In this document: one piece after another, positions 7,872 to 16,892 of the stretch
How the letters are laid out: the number at the start of each line of letters is the position of its first letter
Position numbering within the stretch: position 1 is the stretch's first letter
NCBI GenBank assembly: GCA_018829245.1
Contig: JAHJUH010000067.1
Location: 1 to 44,502 of the forward strand
Direction: 5' to 3'
Length of the DNA stretch: 44,502 bases
Source of the DNA: Patescibacteria group bacterium
GTDB lineage: Bacteria; Patescibacteriota; Minisyncoccia; Portnoybacterales; UBA2143
Notes under the pieces: generated by a model
Databases searched by the model: none
The model's input: the letters and a program-made list of their open reading frames with translations, nothing else
What the model was told of the DNA's origin: nothing
Program-made: the position numbers and the translations under genes

Positions 7872-9542
7872 TTCTGGGATAACTGGCTTTAAAGAATCAG
7901 AAGCAACATTAATAACATTTACTTGATTAACAATCTTTTTTGATAATTCTTCTGAATAACCTAAAATATATTTAACATTGAACTGTTCGAAAGCAAAATC
8001 CAACTCATCTTTAGCTAATAGATTCTCAATGGTTTCAGACCTAAATAAAACAACCGATTTATTAGTTAAATAACTTAAACTATACATAGTGCCTTCACCT
8101 AAGTTAATCGCTATAATTTCGTCATCAGCAATATCAATCTTCCTAATTTCTTGACTATAAGCCTCAATTATTAAGTTATTACTATTATCATAAATCTTAC
8201 TCCAAGCAACATGATTAACTAAAACTAGTTGATATAAAACAGCTAGCAAAATCACCAAATAAATTATGGTGGCTTTTTTATTTTGAACTTGAAAATAATT
8301 ATTAACGATTTTACCTAAAGTTAATAATCCCAAAGAAATCACTAAGGCAATAGCCCAATTAAAATCCATTAAGTGATTCCGGCCGACTAAAGCAACAAAA
8401 GACATCAAAAAGATAGAAGAAGAAACCCAATAGACAAAAAATTGATATAAAGATTTATTTTCCCGCCTCAAAGTATAAAAACCCAATAGAATTAAAAGTA
8501 AAATAAATGGACCTCCAATTTCTTCCAAAGAAACGAATCTAAAAACATGACGAGAACCAAGTGTTAAACCAGCTCTAATTCTATCAACTAAACCTATCTC
8601 TGCAATACCCATATTTTTCAATTCTCTAGTCAAATCTATTTCCTTCATTAAGACAAAATTATCTCCGTTAATTCGTTCCTGAAGATTTTTTATAAACTCC
8701 TCTCGTTCAAAATGATAGGTATAAGGATCTGGATAAACATGACCATAAAAAGCGAAATCAGCTGATTTAACTTTTTCTGATGTTTCGGTAGTAAAAATTT
8801 GCAAATAGACATTATGTTTAATATCAGGCAACCAAACAGAACCCCATAAAATTAGAAAGGGAATAAAAATACAGAATAAATAACGTTTTTGTCCCCTTAG
8901 CCATAAATAGACCAAGAGAAATGGGACAATTAACAACAAAGCCTCTTTAGACAAACAGGCTAAAGCTAAAAAACCACCGGAGATAATTAGATAAAGATAT
9001 TTATACTCTTGTTGTTTGGCAATCCCATAAAAATAGAATAGAAAAAACAAAGATAAAAACAATAAAGCAAATTCATAAACAGAAAAAGCATAGGGTAGCT
9101 GCCAATTGAAAGGTAGAAATATATAAATTAAGGAAAAGATTAAAGCTGTTTTAAAATTAAATAAATAGAGAACGATCCCTGTAAAGATTATTAAAGTCAA
9201 AGCAGAAATAAAAATAGATAAAAGAATTAAATCACTAACTTGAGGTAAGCCAATAAAATTAAATATCTTACTATAAAGTATAGGTGTTAATTTATTACCT
9301 CCAGCTGAAAGAATACTTTGATCCTTAATTGAATTTGAAGAAAGAGCAACGTTAAGATTATTCTCTATTGAATAAAGACCGCTTTGGTGGAGATTACGAG
9401 CCAATAAAGATCCAGTCGACGGACTATTGGAAGAATATCCCTTAAACATGACTGGCGAATACCAAACAACTATTGCTAGAATAAATACAGCTAACAAAAA
9501 TATACTAGTTATTAACAGATTTTTTTTATTTATTTCAGCCAT
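7830..9542 (-). CDS. GT-C fold (GT39/PMT-like) membrane glycosyltransferase, putative
   Basis: A 570-residue protein with one N-terminal span, a large outside loop (about 35-95), then many spans up to about residue 440 and a soluble C-terminal domain. This is the general layout of GT-C enzymes that take sugar from polyprenyl-phosphate donors on the outer side of the membrane. No diagnostic acidic motif could be assigned with confidence, so membership rests on topology and context. The ATG overlaps the end of the RmlD-like gene by 13 nt. The last codons overlap the convergent YbhN-like gene. It is the final gene of the minus-strand cluster. Confidence 0.72.
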   Translation of the reverse strand: MAEINKKNLLITSIFLLAVFILAIVVWYSPVMFKGYSSNSPSTGSLLARNLHQSGLYSIENNLNVALSSNSIKDQSILSAGGNKLTPILYSKIFNFIGLPQVSDLILLSIFISALTLIIFTGIVLYLFNFKTALIFSLIYIFLPFNWQLPYAFSVYEFALLFLSLFFLFYFYGIAKQQEYKYLYLIISGGFLALACLSKEALLLIVPFLLVYLWLRGQKRYLFCIFIPFLILWGSVWLPDIKHNVYLQIFTTETSEKVKSADFAFYGHVYPDPYTYHFEREEFIKNLQERINGDNFVLMKEIDLTRELKNMGIAEIGLVDRIRAGLTLGSRHVFRFVSLEEIGGPFILLLILLGFYTLRRENKSLYQFFVYWVSSSIFLMSFVALVGRNHLMDFNWAIALVISLGLLTLGKIVNNYFQVQNKKATIIYLVILLAVLYQLVLVNHVAWSKIYDNSNNLIIEAYSQEIRKIDIADDEIIAINLGEGTMYSLSYLTNKSVVLFRSETIENLLAKDELDFAFEQFNVKYILGYSEELSKKIVNQVNVINVASDSLKPVIPELSRNKGWLMNLLK

Positions 9543-10435
9543 TTATATCTTTTTAAATATTCTTTTAAACAAACTCTCCAATCTCTCATTCCATTTAATC
9601 CTTTTAAATTTAACTTTAAATTAACTAGTTTTTCCGAATAAGGACGAGGAGCAAAATATTCTTTTTTCCAAAAATCAGAAGTCACTTCAGTAAGTTTTAT
9701 TTTACTCTTTGGTTTTAATATATCTAACATTTCCTTAGCCACATCAAAACGAGTAGCTTCTCCCTTGCAAACCATATTATATAAACCAAAAGAACCCTTG
9801 TTTATAACATTAAGCATGTTTTTAGCAAAATCATGAGTATAAGTAGGAGTTCCCAACTTATCACGAACTAAAAATAATTCTTTCTTACCGGCATTAATCT
9901 GATCAATTATCTTTTTAACAAACTTCTTATCTTTTTTTGGCCCACCTCCAATCATCCAACCAGCTCTAAATATAAAATAATTATCTAAACTTTGCTTAAT
10001 TGCAATTTCTCCAGCATATTTTGATTTTGCATAATGATTTATTGGATTAGGTATATCATAATCGTTATAAACATCTTGATTCCCATCATAAGCACCAGCT
10101 GTTGTAATATAAATCATCAAAAGATTATGTTTTTTACATAAATCAATAACATTCTCTGTACCCATTGAATTTGTTCTATATGATTCTTGAGGATTACTCT
10201 CGCAATATTCTAAATCAGTTAAAGCAGCCAAATGGAAAATAGCAGTCGGCTTAAATTTTAAAACTTCTTTTTCTAAAGCATTGTAATCTCTAACATCTAA
10301 ATAAGAAAGCCATTTTTCATTCAGATCTATATCTGTCGCTTTAACCTTACAAACATTAGAAAAAAATGGATAAACAGCATCACCCAGCATACCACCACAA
10401 CCAGTAATTAATATCCTACTTTTTTTTGTTATCAT
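9530..10435 (-). CDS. RmlD-like NAD(P)-dependent sugar reductase (extended SDR)
   Basis: A 301-residue protein with the nucleotide-binding motif ITGCGGMLGDA at 10-20, the catalytic Thr region YITTAGAYDG, and the YxxxK pair in HYAKSKYAGE. The motif layout and the LGTPTYTHDFA segment fit the dTDP-4-dehydrorhamnose reductase (RmlD/RfbD) family, which reduces the 4-keto group in the last step of dTDP-L-rhamnose synthesis. RmlA, RmlB and RmlC are not in the window, so rhamnose is only a guess. The gene overlaps the upstream GT2 by 20 nt and the downstream GT-C gene by 13 nt. The adjacent WbbL-like GT2 agrees with a deoxysugar being made and then transferred. Confidence 0.84.
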   Translation of the reverse strand: MITKKSRILITGCGGMLGDAVYPFFSNVCKVKATDIDLNEKWLSYLDVRDYNALEKEVLKFKPTAIFHLAALTDLEYCESNPQESYRTNSMGTENVIDLCKKHNLLMIYITTAGAYDGNQDVYNDYDIPNPINHYAKSKYAGEIAIKQSLDNYFIFRAGWMIGGGPKKDKKFVKKIIDQINAGKKELFLVRDKLGTPTYTHDFAKNMLNVINKGSFGLYNMVCKGEATRFDVAKEMLDILKPKSKIKLTEVTSDFWKKEYFAPRPYSEKLVNLKLNLKGLNGMRDWRVCLKEYLKRYKWLK

Positions 10436-11384
10436 ATATATGTTTTTTAGTTATCTTTAGTATTGACCAGGGCATTTGAATAACTGACCATAAAAACTTT
10501 GGTGTAAAAATAAAAACATATCTTATTAAAAACGTAATTTTATATGGAGAATATTTTAGATAAAAGATAAACCGATTTCTGTGTTGTATATATTTTACAT
10601 TAACCGAATTTCTTAGATAGCGACCAATCATTTTAAAGTAAATTATAATTTTTGATATTATTCCAACTTCCCTTATTTGAGCTTTTAAATCATCTGAAAA
10701 GAAAAGACTGGTTGTAGCTGACTTCATGTGCCAAACGCCACCAAAGGGTATATAAACCACTTGATAGCCAGCTTTTTTTGCTCTTTGACATAAATCAGCA
10801 TCTTCATAAAAAGCGAAATAAACATCATTAAATAAACCTATCTTATTTATTACTTCTCGTTTAACTATTAAAGCACATCCAGTAATAAAATCAACCTCCT
10901 TTTTAAAATCATCTTTTATTTCTTTATCTGTCAAACCCCTACCCAAAACATAACTATCTCCCTTGTTCCAAAGTATTTTTCCACCAGCAAATAGAATCTT
11001 ATTGGGTTCATTCATAGAATATATTTTGGGACCAATAACACCTATCTGAGGTGATTTTTCTAACTCCTGGACTAAAACTTTAATTAAATCAGGATGAATC
11101 GTTGTGTCGTCATCCAGAAAAAAAAGAATTTCTCCTTTAGCATGTTTAATACCCAAATTATGACCTCCGGTACAACCTAGGTTCTTTTTACTTAAAACTA
11201 ATTTAATCTGAGGAAATTTTCTAGCAATTAGTTCTGGCGTTCCATCTTTTGAATTATTATCAACCACAATGATTTCAAAATCTGGATAATTTGATTTTAA
11301 AACCGACTCAAGACAATTAGAGATATACTTAACCGCATTATTGGTCAAAACATTAACTGATACTTTAGGATAATTTTCTATCAT
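10416..11384 (-). CDS. GT2 family glycosyltransferase (WbbL/rhamnosyltransferase-like)
   Basis: A 322-residue protein with a GT-A fold: VSVNVLTNN at 8-16, EIIVVDNNSKDGTPELI at 37-53, the metal motif LDDD at 90-93, and FYEDADLCQRAKKAGY later, which is typical of the WbbL-like branch that includes rhamnosyltransferases. The C-terminal 100 residues are basic and hydrophobic and may associate with the membrane. Overlaps of 20 nt (RmlD-like gene) and 4 nt (FkbM gene) place it in a compact operon. The broken GT2 fragment at 13383-13585 is a relative. The acceptor and sugar are unknown. Confidence 0.9.
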   Translation of the reverse strand: MIENYPKVSVNVLTNNAVKYISNCLESVLKSNYPDFEIIVVDNNSKDGTPELIARKFPQIKLVLSKKNLGCTGGHNLGIKHAKGEILFFLDDDTTIHPDLIKVLVQELEKSPQIGVIGPKIYSMNEPNKILFAGGKILWNKGDSYVLGRGLTDKEIKDDFKKEVDFITGCALIVKREVINKIGLFNDVYFAFYEDADLCQRAKKAGYQVVYIPFGGVWHMKSATTSLFFSDDLKAQIREVGIISKIIIYFKMIGRYLRNSVNVKYIQHRNRFIFYLKYSPYKITFLIRYVFIFTPKFLWSVIQMPWSILKITKKHIYDNKKK

Positions 11385-12079
11385 AGTTTTTTAAATAGAA
11401 TAATATTCTCTCCTTTTTGCGATATTTTAAAGTTATATTTTTCAATAGCAGAATAGAATGTTTTACTACAACCTTCCCGCCATTTGTCGTGTAATTCAAT
11501 TATCAAAATATTCACCCTATTAAGCCAATCACAATTATGCGAAAAAAATTCTTTCTCTGCTCCTTCTATGTCCATTTTTAGAATATCTATTTCATTATAT
11601 CTATTTACCAATTCATCAATAGTTATGGTTGGGATATCGCCACCCTCTTCCGTCTTAAATCCCCACTCACCTAGACCTGCATCAACTATCTTAAGATTAG
11701 TTTTCTTATACCAAAGTCCTGCTTTAACTAATTCAATCTGTTTATATCTTGAAGTGTTTAATTTCAAAATACTAAAGTTATTTTCTTCCGGTTCTATGGC
11801 TATTACCTTAGCTTTGGGAAATCTATTATGAAAGTAGAGAGTTGAGTATCCTGCGTTAGCTCCAGCATCCACTATAACCTTTGGTTCAATGTTGACTGGG
11901 AAATCATACTCCCTAGAAACAAATATTTGTTTAAATACTTCAATATCAGAGGTATTTTTTCTTATGATTAATGGTTTGAATTTAATAGAATAGTAGATTA
12001 AATAAATTCTATTTCTAAATTCATTAATTATCCCATATTGAGTTTTTGGAATAAATTTTTTAATTATTCTTCGAAGCAT
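11381..12079 (-). CDS. FkbM-family SAM-dependent methyltransferase
   Basis: A 232-residue protein. Motif I VIVDAGANAGYSTLYF at about 68-83 has the GANxGxxT form that marks FkbM-type O-methyltransferases, and IDILKMDIEGAE is the second family signature. These enzymes often O-methylate sugars or polyketides and are common in surface-glycan clusters. The gene overlaps the flippase by 20 nt and the GT2 by 4 nt. A sugar hydroxyl acceptor is likely but inferred. Confidence 0.9.
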   Translation of the reverse strand: MLRRIIKKFIPKTQYGIINEFRNRIYLIYYSIKFKPLIIRKNTSDIEVFKQIFVSREYDFPVNIEPKVIVDAGANAGYSTLYFHNRFPKAKVIAIEPEENNFSILKLNTSRYKQIELVKAGLWYKKTNLKIVDAGLGEWGFKTEEGGDIPTITIDELVNRYNEIDILKMDIEGAEKEFFSHNCDWLNRVNILIIELHDKWREGCSKTFYSAIEKYNFKISQKGENIILFKKL

Positions 12080-13382
12080 ATTTAAAAATATTTTTAATTA
12101 CTAAAAGATGCGCAATCAAGGAAAGAATAACACTAATAACCAAAGATAGAATAACAGCTATCGTTGAACTATAAATTCTTATTAAAATAAATACTAATAA
12201 TATCATTAAAATAACATGACTAGTATTAATTATAATTGAAGTTTTCATTTTATTAACCGTCCTATAAAAAGCACTAATTCCTACGCCTAAACCAGAAACA
12301 AGCATCATAGGAGATAACCAATAGACTAATTCAATACTAGGAATATATTCTACTCCATAAAAGAATTTTACTAAATAAGGAGCTAAGATAGTAAAAGGAA
12401 TGATTAACAAAGCAGAGATTACACCAGAATAGACAGTTGTTTTCTTAAAATGATCTTTTAGTGTCTGTAGGTTATTTGCATTAGACTTAGGTAATTGAAC
12501 GGCTAGAAGACGAGAAATTGGTTCTAAAATTAATGATGAAATAGCAATATAACTGAAAGCAATTTTAAAATAACCCACTTCCTGTGTAGAAGCAAAAATA
12601 CCTAAAAATATAACTGGCAAAATAGAGACAAGGCGACCTAGGTTCTTATCAAAAGCAATTGAAAAACCAAAATTGAAATATTTACTTAACTTTATTTTTC
12701 TAAAATTTAGAAATATCTCTCTCAAAGAAGGGAAAAGCTCATCTTTTTTAACTAAAGAAGAATAAATAAAAATAGATAGAATTAAAAAAATAAAAGCAGA
12801 AATAAAATGACCCCAAACTATTCCCACTAAACCCCAACCAATAAAAGCAAAAAGAACTGGTAATAAACTATGAATAATTTTTTCAAAACTTTCCAAGATA
12901 GTCAATTGCTTGATTTTGCGAACAACTTGTAAAACAATTATAAGTAAACTATAAATAATACTTAGAAAAACACCCAATAAAATTATTCTTGCCCACTGAC
13001 CTATTTGACTACTGTCATAGAGTCGTTCTGTCAAAAAAGGAGCTAAAATGAAACTTAAAACACCTATAATACAAGTAGCTAAAATAGTAATTTTTAGAAA
13101 ATAAGTTAAAGCATTCTTAATCTCCTGTTTATCTTTTCTGGTATAAGCATCAGCTAAAAGAGTTAAACCGGCATACATTCCTCCCCAATTCATAAAAATC
13201 CCAACCAAACCAACAAAAGCAAAAATTAAGCCATAAGTTCCATATAATTCTGGCTTTAATAAACGAGCTAGAATAATGGAGCCTATTGCCCCTAGAAAAA
13301 TTGATAAAAATTTACCCACTTGCAAAATACCAACATCTTGAACAAATGATATTTTAATAAAATCTTTAAATCTTGAAATCAT
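12060..13382 (-). CDS. Wzx-like polysaccharide flippase (MOP superfamily)
   Basis: A 440-residue protein with roughly 12-14 hydrophobic spans. The N-terminus reads as FIKISFVQDVGILQVGKFL, followed by LGAIGSIILARLLKPELYG, which is typical of the polysaccharide transporters that move undecaprenyl-pyrophosphate-linked glycans across the membrane. The start is the ATG at 13382. The bases 13321-13382 are about 94 percent identical (58 of 62) to 14899-14960, where a second, decayed copy begins. It is the only intact Wzx-like gene in the window, so the assembled glycan probably depends on it. The gene directly upstream is a pseudogene fragment, so its promoter may lie in the 13383-13652 gap. Confidence 0.9.
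   Translation of the reverse strand: MISRFKDFIKISFVQDVGILQVGKFLSIFLGAIGSIILARLLKPELYGTYGLIFAFVGLVGIFMNWGGMYAGLTLLADAYTRKDKQEIKNALTYFLKITILATCIIGVLSFILAPFLTERLYDSSQIGQWARIILLGVFLSIIYSLLIIVLQVVRKIKQLTILESFEKIIHSLLPVLFAFIGWGLVGIVWGHFISAFIFLILSIFIYSSLVKKDELFPSLREIFLNFRKIKLSKYFNFGFSIAFDKNLGRLVSILPVIFLGIFASTQEVGYFKIAFSYIAISSLILEPISRLLAVQLPKSNANNLQTLKDHFKKTTVYSGVISALLIIPFTILAPYLVKFFYGVEYIPSIELVYWLSPMMLVSGLGVGISAFYRTVNKMKTSIIINTSHVILMILLVFILIRIYSSTIAVILSLVISVILSLIAHLLVIKNIFKYASKNN
13321..13382 (-). repeat. Direct repeat copy A (start of intact flippase)
   Basis: These 62 nt match 14899-14960 at 58 positions. The four differences are all G/C here and A/T in the other copy. It encodes the first 20 residues of the flippase and could serve recombination. 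Confidence 0.8.
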
Positions 13383-13585
13383 AATGTTTTATATATTTTA
13401 ACACAATTTGAGAAAATCTTTTACTAATCATTTCAGGTATCCTATCTTTAGATTCATTATCAACAATAATAATTTTATAATCCAGATAAATTAATTCTTA
13501 AATAGATTTAAAATAATCAGTTACGTGATTAATGCCATTCCAAATAAGGATAACAATAGAAACTTTAGAATATTTTTTAATTCAT
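13383..13585 (-). pseudogene. Broken glycosyltransferase remnant: GT2 N-terminus joined to a GT4-like C-terminus
   Basis: Reading the minus strand from 13575, one frame gives KYSKVSIVILIWNGINHV, then an in-frame TAA, then YKIIIVDNESKDRIPEMI. This aligns with the start of GT2 enzymes such as the intact one at 10416. A possible original ATG at 13585-13583 is one base out of frame. The last residues (QIVLKYIKHY) instead look like the end of a GT4, and bases 13390-13412 match 16914-16936 at 21 of 23 positions, the end of the GT4 gene at 16893. The piece therefore looks like a deletion chimera. The remaining gap (13586-13652) shows nothing recognisable. Confidence 0.7.
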
Positions 13586-13652
13586 ATTAAATAATTTAAT
13601 TATCTTTAGTTCTAATAGATTCAAAAAATTATTTTTGGCATAGTTAAATTAA

Positions 13653-14561
13653 TTATTTTTTCTTCCTAATATAAACACATAAAATATCTCGAGGATTTAC
13701 ATAAATAGATGTTGATAATAATACTTTTGGAATAAAAAATTTTAATATTTTAGATAAAAAGATACTATAAATCTCCATTCTCTTTATAAAAAATCGTACA
13801 TCAATATACTTTCCTATGTACTTTTGCTTAATAATACAAAAATCTACATCTTGAATAATTTTTTTAATCGTTCGTTTAGAAAAGAAAAATAAATGTTCAA
13901 TATCTTTAAAACCCATCCATTTATCTTTCATAATTCTTGCCGGCAAACTATCTATATCAGGAGTGGCTAAAACTAATAAACCACTTTTTTTTAAAAGGCG
14001 ATAAGCTTTTTGAATATCTTGTTTTGGATCTAAGCTATGTTCAATATAATCCCAAGCAGTAATAATATCGAAGTATTCATCAGGAAAATCGTATTCTAAA
14101 AATAATCCTTGATAAATATTTTTTCTTAAATCTTTTCTTACCATACTAACTGCATAATTAGATATATCCACACCATAAACATCCAATCCAGCACGTTTAG
14201 CAGATTCTAAAAAAAATCCAGTAGCACATCCTATATCAAGAATTTTACCTTTATTTGGATAAATCTTTAATATATCTTTAATTCTTTTTTCTGATGTCTT
14301 AATAATATTAGATTTATCACCTATATAATTCTGATAACCACATACTTGTGAATCATTATTTTTAAAATAAATTTTACTATAAATTGATTTTAACTCTTTT
14401 ATAGATAATTGAGGATGAATAAAAATCAAATTACAATTCAAACAACGATACAAATTATTATTTTGTTTTCTAATATATATACGATATATATTATTTGAAC
14501 CACAAATATTACAAATAAGAGAAGAATGATTTTTTAAACAATTTTTATTAATTTTTTTCAT
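13653..14561 (-). CDS. Class I SAM methyltransferase with N-terminal zinc-ribbon-like cysteines
   Basis: A 302-residue protein. The first 50 residues hold C17-x2-C20 and C40-x2-C43, a likely zinc-binding knuckle often found before the methyltransferase domain in sugar methyltransferases. Motif I KILDIGCATGFFLES is at 106-120, and FDIITAWDYIEH and KKSGLLVLATPDID are further class I signs. The domain order resembles sugar C-/O-methyltransferases of secondary metabolism, but the length is shorter than the NovU/TylC3 type. It stands alone between two pseudogene remnants, and the start of the gene runs into the end of the flippase remnant. Its codon use and AT content are even more A/T-biased than its neighbours, so it may have come in with, or survived, the rearrangement. 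Confidence 0.87.
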   Translation of the reverse strand: MKKINKNCLKNHSSLICNICGSNNIYRIYIRKQNNNLYRCLNCNLIFIHPQLSIKELKSIYSKIYFKNNDSQVCGYQNYIGDKSNIIKTSEKRIKDILKIYPNKGKILDIGCATGFFLESAKRAGLDVYGVDISNYAVSMVRKDLRKNIYQGLFLEYDFPDEYFDIITAWDYIEHSLDPKQDIQKAYRLLKKSGLLVLATPDIDSLPARIMKDKWMGFKDIEHLFFFSKRTIKKIIQDVDFCIIKQKYIGKYIDVRFFIKRMEIYSIFLSKILKFFIPKVLLSTSIYVNPRDILCVYIRKKK

Positions 14562-14960
14562 AATACAACTTAATAATTAAAAAATGCAATAATAAAAAAA
14601 TTATATTTATAGCAATTAAAACCCAAACTACAGCTATTAAAGGAGATAAATTTTTAACCAAAACAATCATTAAAATTACTTGAAAAACATTAACTACAAT
14701 TAAAGTCTTCATTTTATTAACTGTCTGATAAAAAAACTAGTCCAACTCCAAAACCAGAGAAGGCAGCGAAAATAGCTAAATAATAAACTAATTGAATGCT
14801 TTTAATATATTCTTTTGTCCATAAAAAAACTAATTAAATAAGAAGATAAAATAATAGAAGTAACTACGCTTAAAAAAATGGAAATAAACTTACCTATTTA
14901 CAAAATATCAACATCTTGAATAAATGATATTTTAATAAAATCTTTAAATTTTGAAATCAT
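14562..14960 (-). pseudogene. Decayed second Wzx-like flippase with large internal deletion
   Basis: From an ATG at 14960 the minus strand encodes FKDFIKISFIQDVDIL, then TAA, then IGKFISIFLSVV, closely matching residues 5-36 of the intact flippase at 12060. It then jumps to C-terminal flippase sequence: FFYG, then in a second frame QLVYYLAIFAAFSGFGVG, and in a third frame TVNKMKTLIVVNVFQVILM. These correspond to about residues 325-400 of the intact protein. So about 290 residues are missing, with at least one nonsense codon and two frameshifts. The end runs into the methyltransferase start at 14561. The whole 14562-14974 gap is explained by this remnant plus a 14-nt leader. No function is expected. 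Confidence 0.85.
14899..14960 (-). repeat. Direct repeat copy B (start of flippase remnant)
   Basis: Matches 13321-13382 at 58 of 62 bases, in the same orientation and 1,578 nt away. It keeps the flippase N-terminal coding sequence until the TAA that interrupts the remnant. Confidence 0.8.
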
Positions 14961-14974
14961 ATTTTATATTTAAA

Positions 14975-16888
14975 TTAATTTTTAATTAAATAGATTTTTG
15001 ATACATAACCATCACTGCTATTATCAAACTTTAATTCCAAATCATTATTACTTAAACACTTCTTCTCTAAATCCTCTGGCCAATATTGATTAACGTAAAG
15101 GTAGTGATAATTCAAAATTTTGAATGATTGATTATCGCAATCTTTTTTAATTTTTTGGAAAATCATTGTTTCAGGTATATTTAAATTCTGTTCACGAAAT
15201 ATTTGAAAAGTAGGAGCAAATCGACCAGTTTGTAAAACAAAGTTTCTATTTGGAAAATAACTAATTTTATTATCAAAAGTAAAAAAAATATCTTCTAAGG
15301 TTGTATTTTCTTTAACCCATAAATATATTTCTGATTCTAAGTAGCTAGGCTCTACTGGTTGACCCCAAAAAGATTCATTACCATCAGGTCTGTAATATGG
15401 TTTGACTGCATGAGCAGTCAAAAAAATCAAACTATCAAAACATATAAAAACAAATAATATTACAAATATAGTTAAAACTAATTTACGATTCATCTTATCA
15501 CAAATAGCTTGATAAATATTTAACAAAAATAAACTGACTAAAATACCCCACAAAGGAGGAACCAAAAAGAGGACTCTCCTAATCTCCCAACTCCATTCCT
15601 TGATATGAATAACAAAAGGGATCACATAGGCAACTAATGAAATTAACCCAATTAACAACAAATACTTATTCTTCTTCTTATAAATATAAATCAAAGCTGG
15701 AATAATTAAAATCAATAATCCCCAGTTTAATATAAAATGATAACTAAAAATACTGACTTTTTGACCAAAATCTATAAAAAATGGGCTAATAGAAATAAAG
15801 AAGTCATAAGAAACAATTTCTCTTTGTTTTTTGAACATTTCTGTAAAAAGACCTCCTTGAAGCATGACTATTGGCCAAGTCAAGATATTAATAAGTAAAA
15901 ATGATTTCCATTCTTTATTAAAGATTGAAAAGATCAAAAAACTAAATAACATTATCACAAAGAAAGTTTCAGCACTAAGAGCTAAGATAGTTAATAAAAT
16001 TGATATTAAAATTGAAAACTTTATCCATTCCTTCTTATTATCCCAAAAATTAACATACAAATACAAAATCAATATTACCACTGGAAAAGCTACGGTTGCC
16101 CAACTTAAAATCATAGATTGAGCAGCCGAAGCTGTAATATGTATTTGCCCATGCATCATATCAGCAATAAAAGCAAAGTTACCATTACCCGACAATAAAT
16201 TAGCTATTCCTTTAAATCCAAAAAAAGAATTTAATCCTCCACCTAAAAGAGCAACTAGGGCTGTTAAATAGGAAAAAAGTTTTTTCTTTGTAAGATAAAA
16301 AACAAAAATAAAAGATAAAGCAAAAAATAATCCATAAGCAATAGCTATTTGAATATCATGAATAAACCATAATTTTATATCAGATATTTTATACATAGAA
16401 GCTCGCCAAAGCTCTGATGCATAATGATATTTAATTGTTTGATCAGGTAAAAAAGGAGCTTTAACGGGAAAATTACCCTGACTAATAGTTGAAGAAAGAG
16501 GCAATTGAGTAAAAGCTACTTCATCTCCATCAATTTCTCTAGCTGCTGAAAAACCAGATAAGATAATAATTAAAGAAAATGTAATTAACAAAGTAAGTCG
16601 CCATTTCTTTTCAAAAGACCAAACAGTTTTCTTATTACTTTTCTTAAGGAATTTAATACCTAGCCCAACTATTAACAAAAATATTAATACTAAATAGAAG
16701 TTAATTCTCACATCTATAAGGTAAGATGTAATATTAAGGATAAAGATATAAAAGAATATTCCAAAAGATAATGATAAAGGAATTAAAAATTCCCGCCTAT
16801 TCTCTTTAAGTAAAAGTCTAGTTAATTGCCAACCAAAAAAGAATAGAATTGAAAAATAAACAAAAATTGAAAAAATTGAATAAAACAT
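14975..16888 (-). CDS. Large multi-span membrane protein, putative GT-C glycosyltransferase
   Basis: A 637-residue protein with many predicted spans through about residue 500 and a soluble C-terminal domain. An acidic loop EIDGDEVAF at about 118-126 lies after the third or fourth span and is followed by a long loop with YHYASELWR. This arrangement resembles GT-C enzymes that use polyprenyl-phosphate sugars, but a specific family could not be named. A polymerase (Wzy-like) role is an alternative. It is the last gene of the long minus-strand run, 4 nt after the GT4 at 16893. The stop is followed within 15 nt by the flippase remnant. Confidence 0.68.
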   Translation of the reverse strand: MFYSIFSIFVYFSILFFFGWQLTRLLLKENRREFLIPLSLSFGIFFYIFILNITSYLIDVRINFYLVLIFLLIVGLGIKFLKKSNKKTVWSFEKKWRLTLLITFSLIIILSGFSAAREIDGDEVAFTQLPLSSTISQGNFPVKAPFLPDQTIKYHYASELWRASMYKISDIKLWFIHDIQIAIAYGLFFALSFIFVFYLTKKKLFSYLTALVALLGGGLNSFFGFKGIANLLSGNGNFAFIADMMHGQIHITASAAQSMILSWATVAFPVVILILYLYVNFWDNKKEWIKFSILISILLTILALSAETFFVIMLFSFLIFSIFNKEWKSFLLINILTWPIVMLQGGLFTEMFKKQREIVSYDFFISISPFFIDFGQKVSIFSYHFILNWGLLILIIPALIYIYKKKNKYLLLIGLISLVAYVIPFVIHIKEWSWEIRRVLFLVPPLWGILVSLFLLNIYQAICDKMNRKLVLTIFVILFVFICFDSLIFLTAHAVKPYYRPDGNESFWGQPVEPSYLESEIYLWVKENTTLEDIFFTFDNKISYFPNRNFVLQTGRFAPTFQIFREQNLNIPETMIFQKIKKDCDNQSFKILNYHYLYVNQYWPEDLEKKCLSNNDLELKFDNSSDGYVSKIYLIKN

Positions 16889-16892
16889 AAAC

